This document shows positions 35,918 to 44,655 of a stretch of DNA of 64,000 nt, piece after piece. Under the pieces are notes generated by a model. It was not told where the DNA came from, did not search any database, and worked only from the letters and a program-made list of their open reading frames with translations. The position numbers were made by a program, and so were the translations under genes. Each line of letters begins with the position of its first letter. The first letter of the stretch is position 1. Source of the DNA: Armatimonadota bacterium (GTDB taxonomy: Bacteria > Armatimonadota > Fimbriimonadia > Fimbriimonadales > Fimbriimonadaceae); the NCBI GenBank assembly GCA_020438215.1, contig JAGQUX010000003.1, forward strand, positions 1 to 64,000, given 5' to 3'.

Positions 35918-37286
35918 TTTGTGCCTCCTTCTTAGGTTGTTCGAGCCATTTCAGCAAAACGAACATCGCGACACAAACTCCAGCGGCGATGAGGAAAGCA
36001 GTTTGTTTGGTGCTCCTCTCTGTCGAGAAGAGATCGGCAAGCGAGCCGTAGCTCAGTCCAACCAGGCCAGCGAGCCCGACACCTGAAGCAACGGCGATCG
36101 ACTTCCCAGTTCCGATCAGGGCGACCAGTGCAGGCCCAACCAAGAGCCCAACAAGCAATCCGACCCCGCCTTTTGATCCGAGGAACATGATGGCAAAGAG
36201 AGTCAATGCGGCAGAGAGCAGTGTTCCGATCACAACTGCAGTCTGGGAGCGGACATTGCCCTCGCGCTTCTGCGAACCCCACTCGGCGAGCATGATGACC
36301 ATGAATATCCCAACCAGAATCCCGACGAGTGCATAGTGCTGACCTATATCAAGGGATCGTGTAGCGGAGGTGTGGACATCTCGAAACACTCGGTACACGG
36401 CGAGCGCCATTAGCGGTGCAACCGAGGCAAGGCGATTGCTACCACCCATGACCAAACTGGCAATGACGGCAGATGTTGCCGCCAGCGTCATCCCGAACGA
36501 CTTATCTTCGGAATAAGCGAAGGTTGCCAAACCAAGCCAAATCAGGCTAGCAACGATGGGAAGGCTCTTTGTGTTGGAATTACCCTTCATCGCGTATCCG
36601 ATAATGATTGCGATCAGGGCTGGCGCGCCGATGAGGATAAACCCATTCAGCATTTCAAGTGGTTTCGGGAGGAAGGCGAAAGAGACGAGCACCAGTAGGG
36701 CTCCACCGATAGGAGCGATCAAGTCGGATTTCATCTTGCCGGAGTGGTTGATCACTTCGCGAACGATCATCCCAATAACTCCGATGGAAATCAGCATTGC
36801 GGGGAGAAGACTTTGGTTTGGGCCAGCGAACGCGGGCATGAAGTGGTTTGCGGCGGCACCCATTCCAGCAGCGGCGGCAAATACAGCACCTGTTCGGCAT
36901 CCCATCGCGAGAGTTGCAAATGCGGCAACGCCTCCCATGGTCATCACCCAGAATGGCCAGATATCGGCTTCGTAGGGGGCGTGTGGGAAAGGAGCAGTGA
37001 GAGCAAATCCAGCCAATGCAAGGGCCGCCCCATCGGATGGACGCCAGAGGTTTATGAGCATCAACAGGAGACCGCCGATGATCACGCCATCAAAACGAAT
37101 TGCGGAAAGCTTCTGGTTTTGAGCAAGGAAAAGGATGACGAGCCCGACACCCAAGAAAATTCCCAAACTCAAAAAATTGAGCTTCTTCTTTTCATCTTTC
37201 TTTGGCTCTTCATTGGGAGCCAGGAAGAGGCATATCACCGCGAGAACTAAAAATAACCAAGGCAAAATCTGCGCCATAGCAAACAA
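35904..37286 (-). CDS. Polytopic membrane protein in the A2M operon
   Basis: A 460-residue protein consisting almost only of hydrophobic segments, about twelve to thirteen by eye, with short basic loops ('EEPKKDEKKKLNF' near the N-terminus, 'KWLEQPKKEAQNVAA' at the end). No transporter or enzyme signature is visible. It is translationally coupled to A2M through a 14-base overlap, so it probably works with it at the membrane, for example as an anchor or a sensor. A second possible start is the ATG at 37277. I do not recognise the family. Confidence 0.7.
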   Translation of the reverse strand: MFAMAQILPWLFLVLAVICLFLAPNEEPKKDEKKKLNFLSLGIFLGVGLVILFLAQNQKLSAIRFDGVIIGGLLLMLINLWRPSDGAALALAGFALTAPFPHAPYEADIWPFWVMTMGGVAAFATLAMGCRTGAVFAAAAGMGAAANHFMPAFAGPNQSLLPAMLISIGVIGMIVREVINHSGKMKSDLIAPIGGALLVLVSFAFLPKPLEMLNGFILIGAPALIAIIIGYAMKGNSNTKSLPIVASLIWLGLATFAYSEDKSFGMTLAATSAVIASLVMGGSNRLASVAPLMALAVYRVFRDVHTSATRSLDIGQHYALVGILVGIFMVIMLAEWGSQKREGNVRSQTAVVIGTLLSAALTLFAIMFLGSKGGVGLLVGLLVGPALVALIGTGKSIAVASGVGLAGLVGLSYGSLADLFSTERSTKQTAFLIAAGVCVAMFVLLKWLEQPKKEAQNVAA

Positions 37287-37357
37287 CCCGAGCGCGTCTC
37301 CTCCGCCCTCGAAAATTGGGACGTGCGAAGTAGCCTGCTCGCATCATAAGGATATGC

Positions 37358-37397
37358 AAAAAGCCCAGCAATTCCAAAAGATTTGCCGGGCTTTTTT
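37358..37397. terminator. Bidirectional intrinsic terminator
   Basis: AAAAAGCCC (37358-37366) pairs with GGGCTTTTT (37388-37396), extended by GCAA/TTGC with one mismatch, around an 11-base loop. T-runs on both strands. It ends the leftward dienelactone hydrolase gene. Confidence 0.8.
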
Positions 37398-37415
37398 ATT
37401 CAGGTGTTGGAAAGG

Positions 37416-38180
37416 TTACTTACTGAAGATTTCACGGAAGAAATCGACCATGTGTTCCCAACTGCGCTTGTCTGCCTTTTCGTTGTAAGCAGCACCGCGA
37501 GAATTGTCGTTCCCTGCTCCTGGCTGTGTAAAGGCGTGGACTGCCCCACCGTAGTTGATGAGTTGCCAATCGATGTTCGCATCACGCATTTCTTTGGCGA
37601 AGTCTTCTTGTTGCTTCGGGGGCACGGACGGGTCATCGGCACCGTTGCAAACCATGACCTTGCCTTTGATGCTCTTTGCATCTTCTGGCGTAGGGGTATC
37701 GAGTGAGCCGTGGAAGCTCACAACACCTTTCACATCTGCTCCCATTCGTGCCGCTTCCAGCGCGCCTGTACCGCCGAAGCAGTACCCAATCACGGCAATC
37801 TTTGAGCTATCCACGTCTTCGCGTTTTTTGATGGCGTCAAGCGCGGCTTGGATTCGCTGGCGATAGAGAGCACGATTCCCTTTGTACTTCCCTGCGTATT
37901 GCCCGTTTTCGCTTTGTTTGGTGGGGCGAGTATCGCGACCGTAGATGTCCACAGCGAATCCAACATAGCCAAGATCAGCCATCATGTCCGCCCGCATCTT
38001 TTCGTAATCGGTGAGGCCAGACCATTGGTGGATGATCAAGATGGCAGGCTTCTTACCGTTGGTTGTTGGTGCCGAGATATAACCTTGAAGGGCGTCGCTT
38101 CCATCTTTGTAGTCAAAGACTTGTCCTTTCGTCGGTGTCGTCAATGTCATGGTAAGGGCTAAAAAAAGTGCGCAGGTCAT
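37416..38180 (-). CDS. Dienelactone hydrolase family protein
   Basis: A 254-residue alpha/beta hydrolase of the dienelactone hydrolase family. The Cys nucleophile is in 'VIGYCFGGTGA' (Cys134), acid 'GADDPSVPPKQ' near residue 182 and His in 'GAVHAFTQPGAG' (His215). The N-terminus 'CALFLALTMTLTTPTKG' looks like a signal peptide, so the enzyme may be exported. TAGAAT (38187-38192) lies six bases before the ATG, inside the hairpin of the upstream gene's terminator. An internal ATG at 38150 would give a cytosolic form. The natural substrate is unknown; carbonyl or ester compounds are typical. Confidence 0.87.
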   Translation of the reverse strand: MTCALFLALTMTLTTPTKGQVFDYKDGSDALQGYISAPTTNGKKPAILIIHQWSGLTDYEKMRADMMADLGYVGFAVDIYGRDTRPTKQSENGQYAGKYKGNRALYRQRIQAALDAIKKREDVDSSKIAVIGYCFGGTGALEAARMGADVKGVVSFHGSLDTPTPEDAKSIKGKVMVCNGADDPSVPPKQQEDFAKEMRDANIDWQLINYGGAVHAFTQPGAGNDNSRGAAYNEKADKRSWEHMVDFFREIFSK

Positions 38181-38202
38181 AGAACCATTCTACGACCTGC
38201 GC
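38161..38202 (-). terminator. Terminator overlapping the start of the hydrolase gene
   Basis: GCGCAGGTC (38170-38178) pairs with GACCTGCGC (38194-38202), and TAGAA/TTCTA extends the stem past one mismatch. On the minus strand the hairpin is followed by a T7 run (38161-38167). It should terminate the DUF4382 transcript, yet its left arm and T-run are already codons of the dienelactone hydrolase. Confidence 0.7.
38187..38192 (-). promoter_or_regulatory. -10 box of the dienelactone hydrolase gene
   Basis: TAGAAT on the minus strand, six bases before the ATG at 38180 and inside the terminator stem-loop. Confidence 0.45.
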
Positions 38203-38221
38203 TTGCTGATTGGTATCAGAT

Positions 38222-39880
38222 TCAGTCTTCGATTTTTGCTTTTACTGCTGTGAATGTGCCGTTGTTATAGACACCCTCGACTTCAGCATAGGGGTTGTTC
38301 GCGAGTTGGCTGAAGAACTGCTCAATCGTCAGTGTTTCGTTGTTGGAACCGCGAAGGAATGCTCCCTGCTGGATGACAACGTTAATGCTCTGGCCGCTTG
38401 AACCATTGAATCCAGACCAGGAGACGATACTCATGGTGAATGAGCGGTTGCCGAGATTCAGGTTCGATGTGTTACCGCGAGCTTCGTCATCATCGCCGCC
38501 ACCACCACCGTTGCTGTTTCGGATTTCCATCCGTTTTGCATTCAGGAACGTTCCATCGAAAGCACCTTCAACCTTGACAGGGGTTCCTGCCGAGACCGCC
38601 GCAAAGAACTCAGATTTCGTCATATCGTCGCCGTTTGCAGCGCGATAGGTTGTCGAACCGTTAGCTTTCGCTGTGATCGGTGAACCGAAGGTGTAGGCAA
38701 AGCCCGACCATTCATTGACGGTGTAAGTCAGAGTGCCTTCTGGCTCGTTATCCTCGATTGCTGGCCCTTTGGCTTCATCTTCGTTAATGTCGTCGTCTTC
38801 GAGCTTGACCTTACGAGCAGTCAGCTCATTGGTAGTTGAATTGTAGGTGCCTTCGGCCTCGACTTTCGGGTTACCAGAACCAAGCAGAGCTCGGAACTCA
38901 GCTTCACTGATCGGCAGACCACCATAGCTAAAGAACGTTGTGTTCGCAGTGAAGATCACCTTGACTGTTGCTTCCGAAGGGATGAACCCACGTACGAAGC
39001 TGGCATCAACGGTGATTCCGTTAGCGGGGACGCTAGTGGATGTCACCAGCCCCTTGACCTTGTCTTCGCCTTGGATGCCGTCTTCGATTTTCACGCTTTT
39101 GGCATCAAGTCGTCCGGTTGAAGGAGTGAATGAGCCGCGTACTTCAACAACAATATTGTTTGATAGTACAGGTGAGCCGTTTCCGTCTTCTCGGAAGATG
39201 ACGGTGGTTGCATCGGTGGTGACCAGGATGTTACGGCCTGTGCCAAGACGCAATTCAAATGTCTGCGCCGGAGCAGTACCAGAAAGGTTGCCGATCGTGC
39301 CTTTGAAATCTTCACCAACGTGACGATTCGGATCATTCAGCCCAGACGTGCTTCCTTGAGCGACAACAGGGGTGACCTTGCCGTTATTCAGCACCCATTG
39401 ACTCAGATCAAAGTCGAGAACCAAGTTTCCGCCATTGACAACATCGAATGGGGTTGCGAAGTTGACCACGACAGTTGCATTGTCGCCTGAGACAAGCGAG
39501 TCATCAAACTGCACTTGATTCCCAGTCGTTGAACCAGTAGTGAAAAGCGTCAATCGCTTATCCATGGTTACCCGTGCGGACGTGTAGCTCCCTGCTGGGA
39601 TTGATGCCACATTGAGATACTGGAACAGGCTGTTGCCATTATTGAGGCTACGCAAATCAACGCTTTGACCCGTGCTTTGGTACACGGTTGTGTTGCCACC
39701 TGCACTCACCAGATCAATTTGCTTGATGCTGACCCACACATGGTCATAACCTGCATTCAGGTCATCAGTAATAAAAACATTGAGCGGCTGACCAGAGGTC
39801 GCTGAACCGCCTCCTCCCCCACAACCCACCATAAATATGGCGAAGAGTGCGAGAAACCAAGTGAATACCTTGAACTTCAT
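38222..39880 (-). CDS. Lipoprotein with DUF4382 and DUF5666 domains
   Basis: A 552-residue lipoprotein. The signal peptide ends in 'AIFMVGCGGGGG', with the lipid-modified Cys. Residues ~30-160 fit DUF4382 ('LNVFITDDLNAGYDHVWVSI', 'SIPAGSYTSARVTMDK'). Several DUF5666 repeats follow, each with a 'VEVRGSF' or 'VKVEGAFDG' strand and a later '(D/N)AKxxKIED'-type ending ('LDAKSVKIED', 'ARKVKLED', 'AVKAKIED'). I start at the ATG 39878-39880, behind a GGAG site at the right distance; the longer frame adds only polar residues. Function unknown. Confidence 0.82.
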   Translation of the reverse strand: MKFKVFTWFLALFAIFMVGCGGGGGSATSGQPLNVFITDDLNAGYDHVWVSIKQIDLVSAGGNTTVYQSTGQSVDLRSLNNGNSLFQYLNVASIPAGSYTSARVTMDKRLTLFTTGSTTGNQVQFDDSLVSGDNATVVVNFATPFDVVNGGNLVLDFDLSQWVLNNGKVTPVVAQGSTSGLNDPNRHVGEDFKGTIGNLSGTAPAQTFELRLGTGRNILVTTDATTVIFREDGNGSPVLSNNIVVEVRGSFTPSTGRLDAKSVKIEDGIQGEDKVKGLVTSTSVPANGITVDASFVRGFIPSEATVKVIFTANTTFFSYGGLPISEAEFRALLGSGNPKVEAEGTYNSTTNELTARKVKLEDDDINEDEAKGPAIEDNEPEGTLTYTVNEWSGFAYTFGSPITAKANGSTTYRAANGDDMTKSEFFAAVSAGTPVKVEGAFDGTFLNAKRMEIRNSNGGGGGDDDEARGNTSNLNLGNRSFTMSIVSWSGFNGSSGQSINVVIQQGAFLRGSNNETLTIEQFFSQLANNPYAEVEGVYNNGTFTAVKAKIED

Positions 39881-40087
39881 AGTTGTTCTCCGTTTCTTAT
39901 CGGAACCTTGCTCCGTATCCCTCATGAGGGCCGCATACGGCGGTTTCGGACACGTCTGGGACGTTTTGTCAGATTTTGATTCCGATGCCCTACTGACCGT
40001 GGGGACGTCTGGCCCGGTTTGGACGGTTCATTTGGTGATTGCTCAGATGTGCTCTATAAGTACCGGCAAGGAGGAATTTGAAAACAA

Positions 40088-40591
40088 ATGACAACCTTAG
40101 GTGATGTATTTTTGATTCTTGGCGGACTCTTCGCCATCGGGATTGCTTGCTGGGCGGCACTGGTGCTCTCTGCGATTGCATTTCCCAACCGTGCAGCAAA
40201 AGGGGCACACGCTCTTTCCAATAAGACGGGAGGCACATTCTTCTTGGGATTTATGGTGTTCGCCCCGGCGACCTTCATTGGGCTTGTGCTGGCGAGCCTT
40301 CCGAGTCCAGCCGCCAAGATTCTTGGCTTTCTGATCTTCTTGGCGCTACTCCTTGTTGCCTTGCTGGGAGCGGGTGGAATGGTGCGGTTCGTCTCGGAAA
40401 AGCTCAAAGCAAGTGCTGGAGATGTCAGCCAATACGGATCGGTAACCCGGGCATCCGGTCTCCTCGTGGCGGCTTGTAATATCCCGTTCCTCGGATGGTT
40501 CTTACTCGCCCCGCTGATGGTCATTGGTAGTGTTGGCAGCTACTTTGGTGGCCTCAAGCAGACAGTAGCTCCTGAGGTCAATCAGGCATGA
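40088..40591 (+). CDS. Small polytopic membrane protein
   Basis: A 167-residue protein with four hydrophobic segments ('ILGGLFAIGIACWAALVLSA', 'FLGFMVFAPATFIGLVLASL', 'ILGFLIFLALLLVALLGAG' and 'FLGWFLLAPLMVIGSVGSY'). No family is recognised. An AAGGAGG site lies 13 bases upstream of the ATG, with a TATAAG box some 25 bases before that, so this gene has a conventional leader. It overlaps the next gene (ATGA), which links it to the DUF1800/DUF1501 pair. Confidence 0.75.
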   Translation: MTTLGDVFLILGGLFAIGIACWAALVLSAIAFPNRAAKGAHALSNKTGGTFFLGFMVFAPATFIGLVLASLPSPAAKILGFLIFLALLLVALLGAGGMVRFVSEKLKASAGDVSQYGSVTRASGLLVAACNIPFLGWFLLAPLMVIGSVGSYFGGLKQTVAPEVNQA

Positions 40592-42009
40592 AAATTACCC
40601 GTCGCGAAGCTCTCCTCGCGGCGGGAGGAGCCGCTTTCCTTACCGGATGTGGCCCTCTGAGCAATCGCACAAGGGCGGCCAGCCAGCAACCAGCGACTTT
40701 GCCTCGCGTGGGAGATGACCCCTACGTTTCCGCAGTCAATCGCTTTGGCTTCGGGCCAACACCCGGGCAAGTGGATCAAATGCGCGAGCACACGCTGGAG
40801 CAATGGTTTGAATCACAACTATTGCCAGATGAGTCCGAACCGCAAGAACTCAACTGGATGCTGGGACGAATGGAGATCAACTATCTTGGCCCCTACGATC
40901 TGCGAGATTGGAGGGAGGAAGCCATCGTCATGCAGATGCAGCAAGCGGCAATCCTTCGTGCGGTGTATTCGCCCTGGCAGTTACGAGAGCGGATGGTAGA
41001 TTTCTGGACGAACCATTTGAATATCTATGCCAAGAAGGGGCTGGCAGTTTATCGCAAGCCGATGGATGAACGAGAGGTTGTGCGGAAGCACGCTCTTGGC
41101 AACTTCCGCGATATGATCCACGCTTCATCAAAGTCCACCGCGATGCTGGTCTATCTGGATCAGCAGGCTTCTACCAAAGCACATCCTAACGAGAACTACG
41201 CTCGTGAGCTTCTTGAGCTCCACACCCTTGGCGTGAATGGTGGCTACACCCAGCTGGATGTTATGGAAGCAGCGCGGTGCTTCACTGGTTGGAGTGAAGA
41301 ACGGCGGTTCATGCGACCACGGGGAGCATTCCGCTTTATCGAGGGCATCCATGACAAGAAGGAGAAAACCTTTCTCGGCGAAAAGATTCCAGCAGGCGGC
41401 GGGGTTGAAGATGGAGAGCGCGTTGTCAATCTTGCGCTGGATCATCCCGCAACGGGGCGCTATCTCGCAACAAAACTCTGTCGGTACTTCCTCGGGCACA
41501 CCGATTCGAGTTCAGTAGAAGCTGTTGCAACCGCATACCGCGATAAACAAGGCGACATCCCGTCGATGATGCGCGTGGTCTTTGCGGAGTATCAAAAGCG
41601 GAACGAACCAGTGGTCAAACGACCGCTTGACTATGTGGCTTCCTCAATGCGGGCGGTTCAGGCAAGTAGCGATGCAGGTCAGGAAGTCCTCAAGCGCATG
41701 GAGCAAATGGGGCAACCGCTTTATCTCTGGCCGATGCCAGATGGCTACCCGCTAGAGACAGATTCTTGGACCGGGAGTTTGCTGGCAAGGTGGAACTTTG
41801 CTCATGATCTTGCGCATCGCTCGGTCAAGGGTTCCCTTGTCGATATCAAGAAGCTCACAAAGGAAACAGGAGCTTCGGCGATCCCTTCCATTGTCTTTGG
41901 GCAGTCGGATGGCGAACTGATCAATCACTTTGCCAGCGTCACCGCTGGCCTCGAACCGAGAATGGCGGCATCAGCTTGCCTGGCTTCTCCGGAGTTTCAA
42001 TGGCGATGA
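40588..42009 (+). CDS. DUF1800 protein, Tat-exported lipoprotein
   Basis: A 473-residue DUF1800 protein. It opens with a twin-arginine signal and lipobox ('MKITRREALLAAGGAAF', then 'LTGC'). Family blocks include 'NRFGFGPTPGQVDQMREHT', 'FWTNHLNIYAKKG', 'KAHPNENYARELLELHTLG' and 'ARCFTGW'. DUF1800 proteins almost always sit beside DUF1501 proteins, as here, and are proposed to act with them in the envelope; the biochemical activity is not known. The gene overlaps the following one by ATGA. Confidence 0.92.
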   Translation: MKITRREALLAAGGAAFLTGCGPLSNRTRAASQQPATLPRVGDDPYVSAVNRFGFGPTPGQVDQMREHTLEQWFESQLLPDESEPQELNWMLGRMEINYLGPYDLRDWREEAIVMQMQQAAILRAVYSPWQLRERMVDFWTNHLNIYAKKGLAVYRKPMDEREVVRKHALGNFRDMIHASSKSTAMLVYLDQQASTKAHPNENYARELLELHTLGVNGGYTQLDVMEAARCFTGWSEERRFMRPRGAFRFIEGIHDKKEKTFLGEKIPAGGGVEDGERVVNLALDHPATGRYLATKLCRYFLGHTDSSSVEAVATAYRDKQGDIPSMMRVVFAEYQKRNEPVVKRPLDYVASSMRAVQASSDAGQEVLKRMEQMGQPLYLWPMPDGYPLETDSWTGSLLARWNFAHDLAHRSVKGSLVDIKKLTKETGASAIPSIVFGQSDGELINHFASVTAGLEPRMAASACLASPEFQWR

Positions 42010-43310
42010 AACACAACATCAACAACCCAAATTTCTATTGCAATGGTCACGGCGAACTCAAACCTGCAGAGAGATCACGTTTTTCACGGCGGGAGGCACT
42101 GTCGCTGGGCTTGCTGGGTGCAGGACTCCTTTGGGCAAACCCAAGAACGGCATTGGCTCAAGCAGCAATCCGGAAAGGGGGCACGGGGCACACACTTGTT
42201 GTGATCTTCCTGCGGGGCGGAGCAGATGGATTGAACATCGTCACGCCATTTGCGGAGGATGAGTATTACAAGAACCGACCGTCCCTTGCGATCGCGAACC
42301 CTAAATCCGGTGGGTTGGAAAAAGATCGCTTGATTGGCTTGGACGACTTCTTCGGGATGAATCCGGCACTTGCTTCCCTTCGACAGGCGTGGGATGCAGG
42401 GGAACTGGCTTGGGTGCAAGCCGTGGGGAGTCAAGACCAAACGCATAGCCACTTTGAGGCAATGAATACGATGGAGCGTGGGCTCAAGAACCAAGCTGAT
42501 CAATCAAGCGGCGGCTGGTTGGCGAGATACTTGAATGCTACAAGTGATCAGAATCATCCGCTCCGCGCGGTCAGTTTCTCTTCAATCCTTCCGGATTCGC
42601 TCATGGGGTCACCAGCGGCACTCGCTGTGAACAACATCAGCGATTTCAAGCTGACATCGGAATCGGAGCAGTTTGCTGCCACTCTGGAGGCAATGTATTC
42701 CAACGCCACCGATCAAATGGCGCGCGCAGGAGAGGAAACCCTGCAGGTTTTGAAATCTCTGGAAGGTGTTGATCCAAACAGCTATAAGCCAAACAATGGA
42801 GCAACTTATCCCGTTTCTCAGCTTGGGCAAGGAATGAAGCAAGTTGGGATGCTGATCCGTAGAGGGCTTGGGTTAGAGGTGGCTTGCCTCGAATCACTTG
42901 GTTGGGATAGCCACGTTGCGCAAGGCACAACCGAAGGATGGTTGACAGAGCTTCTCCGTGATCTTGGCGACAGTATTGGCGCTCTTCACAAAGATCTAGG
43001 AGCGGAAATGAAGAATGTCACTGTGGTTGTCCAGACAGAATTTGGCCGCCGGGTTGGAGAAAACTCCGGGCTTGGCACCGACCACGGTTCCGCTAGCTGC
43101 ATGATGGTGCTTGGTGGAGGAATCAATGGTGGCAAGGTTTACACCGAGTGGCCCGGTCTCGCTCCTGAGCAACTTGCCGATCCTGGTGATTTGAAAGTGA
43201 CAACCGACTACCGCTCTGTGCTGACAGAGGTGATGAGCAGCCGCATTGGGTTTACCGACGCTCAGAGCCTATTCCCTGGATTCAAGCCTAATTCGATTGG
43301 CTTAGCGTAG
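42006..43310 (+). CDS. DUF1501 protein, Tat-exported
   Basis: A 434-residue DUF1501 protein of the alkaline-phosphatase-like sulfatase superfamily. The Tat signal is 'FSRREALSLGLLGAGLLWAN'. Core blocks are 'LVVIFLRGGADGLNIVTPF', 'SQDQTHSHFEAMNTME', 'GWDSHVAQG' and 'QTEFGRRVGENSGLGTDHGS', containing the metal-site Asp and His residues. I start at the ATG 42006, which overlaps the DUF1800 stop; an open frame reaches 41976. It forms an operon with DUF1800. Function in the envelope is unknown. Confidence 0.92.
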   Translation: MKHNINNPNFYCNGHGELKPAERSRFSRREALSLGLLGAGLLWANPRTALAQAAIRKGGTGHTLVVIFLRGGADGLNIVTPFAEDEYYKNRPSLAIANPKSGGLEKDRLIGLDDFFGMNPALASLRQAWDAGELAWVQAVGSQDQTHSHFEAMNTMERGLKNQADQSSGGWLARYLNATSDQNHPLRAVSFSSILPDSLMGSPAALAVNNISDFKLTSESEQFAATLEAMYSNATDQMARAGEETLQVLKSLEGVDPNSYKPNNGATYPVSQLGQGMKQVGMLIRRGLGLEVACLESLGWDSHVAQGTTEGWLTELLRDLGDSIGALHKDLGAEMKNVTVVVQTEFGRRVGENSGLGTDHGSASCMMVLGGGINGGKVYTEWPGLAPEQLADPGDLKVTTDYRSVLTEVMSSRIGFTDAQSLFPGFKPNSIGLA

Positions 43311-44315
43311 AGTTTGCATCAGCTCCGCAATCTGCATTGCATTGAGGGCGGCTCCTTTGCGGAGCTGATCCCCAGAAGCCATCAGGAGAAGAGTGTTCGG
43401 ATCGCTCGGGTCGATTCTGAGGCGCCCAACAAGAACGTCGTCCCCACCGGATGCATCAATCGGCATTGGGAAGTGATTGTTCGCTTGATCATCTTGGAGT
43501 TTGACGCCAGGAGCACTACGGATCATGTCGCGCACCTGATCGAGTGGTGGAATGGGCTGATTGTATGTTGCCGCAATCGACTCCGTGTGGGCGCGAAGAA
43601 CGGGCACCCGAACACATGTGGGAATGATTTGCAGTTCTGCATCGCCAAGAATCTTGCGTGATTCGGCGACAATCTTGTTCTCTTCGCCGTTGAAGCCGTT
43701 TTCTTCGATCGCGGAATCGTGGCTAAACACATTGAATGCACTTTGGTGAGCAAAGATCTTGGGCTCAGCGGGTTGACCGTTGAGCACCTCCTGCGTTTGA
43801 GAAAGCATCTCATTCATCGCTTCAGCACCTGCACCGCTAGAACTTTGATAGGTGCTGACAATGACCTTTTGAAGATTGCCAATCGGCATCAATCCACTGA
43901 GGGCCATGAGCAAGATGATCGCGCTGCAGTTGGGGTTAGCAATAGTCCGCTCCTCCCCGCTCAGTTGTTTCCCGTTGATCTCAGGGACAATTAATGGAAC
44001 TGACGCATCCATGCGAAAAGCAGAGGAGTTATCCACACAAAGGGTTCCGTACTTTGTGAATTCCGGAATGAATTGTCGTGAGACACTTGCGCCGGCTGAA
44101 AATAGCGCAGTTTCAAATCCAGTCAGTTTAGACTGAGAAATGTTTTGAATTATGAGTTCGCCGTAACCTGTTACATTAATGCGTTTTCCTGCCGAGCGTC
44201 CTGATCCAAACAAAACTATTTCATCGCACTGCCAAGCCCTTTCTTGAATGAGATTTATGAACTCTTGCCCCACCGCTCCAGAGGCTCCCACAATACAAAT
44301 CCGACCGAATTTCAC
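43302..44315 (-). CDS. asd: Aspartate-semialdehyde dehydrogenase
   Basis: Reduces aspartyl-4-phosphate with NADPH to the semialdehyde, the branch point to lysine/diaminopimelate, methionine and threonine. The 337 residues contain 'RICIVGASGAVGQEFI', the active-site block 'ANPNCSAI' with Cys130, and 'CVRVPVLRAHTES' with the catalytic His. I start at GTG 44313-44315, where TACGCT (44323-44328) is seven bases upstream; the longer frame adds 14 unlikely residues. It ends by overlapping the convergent DUF1501 gene by nine bases. Confidence 0.94.
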   Translation of the reverse strand: MKFGRICIVGASGAVGQEFINLIQERAWQCDEIVLFGSGRSAGKRINVTGYGELIIQNISQSKLTGFETALFSAGASVSRQFIPEFTKYGTLCVDNSSAFRMDASVPLIVPEINGKQLSGEERTIANPNCSAIILLMALSGLMPIGNLQKVIVSTYQSSSGAGAEAMNEMLSQTQEVLNGQPAEPKIFAHQSAFNVFSHDSAIEENGFNGEENKIVAESRKILGDAELQIIPTCVRVPVLRAHTESIAATYNQPIPPLDQVRDMIRSAPGVKLQDDQANNHFPMPIDASGGDDVLVGRLRIDPSDPNTLLLMASGDQLRKGAALNAMQIAELMQTLR

Positions 44316-44328
44316 GGTTTTCAGCGTA

Positions 44329-44655
44329 TCCCATGCTTCAAAACGGCCCCAGACCAAATGAAATTTGTGTTCAGGGCCACAATCGTGAATTCGTATGCAG
44401 ACTAAAGAACTATGAAATTTGCGCTCGGAATGCCTAATTTTATGAAAGTAGTCCCAGGAGGTGCGTACTTTTCCTTTGCTTCGTCCATCATATGTATCGG
44501 ACAGCGTTGTCCGAGCTATTGAGAGAGAAATATCCGCCAGTGATTGCCAGGTGTTTCGATGATCTCAGAAAAATTCACGCCGATTTCACGAAATCTGTTG
44601 TACAACCTTAACAAAGGAGTCGTCAGAATTCGTATTCGGCAAGAAAGTCAATCAC
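44329..44655. other. Intergenic region, 327 bases
   Basis: No open reading frame of interest. It holds the divergent control regions of asd and the AraC-type gene. Its clearest element is the inverted repeat at 44497-44514. A weaker run 'ttaacaaaggagtcg' near 44609 might be a ribosome-binding stretch, but it is too far from the ATG to serve the next gene. Confidence 0.6.
44497..44514. promoter_or_regulatory. Inverted repeat, possible operator
   Basis: TCGGACA and TGTCCGA arms (7 bases) separated by four bases, 142 bases upstream of the AraC-type start. The symmetry suggests a dimeric regulator. Confidence 0.4.

Noticed and set aside
39926-40087. Riboswitch in the 162-base gap before the small membrane protein
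   Set aside because: Only loosely repeated 'cgtctgg' pieces are visible, with no known riboswitch core.
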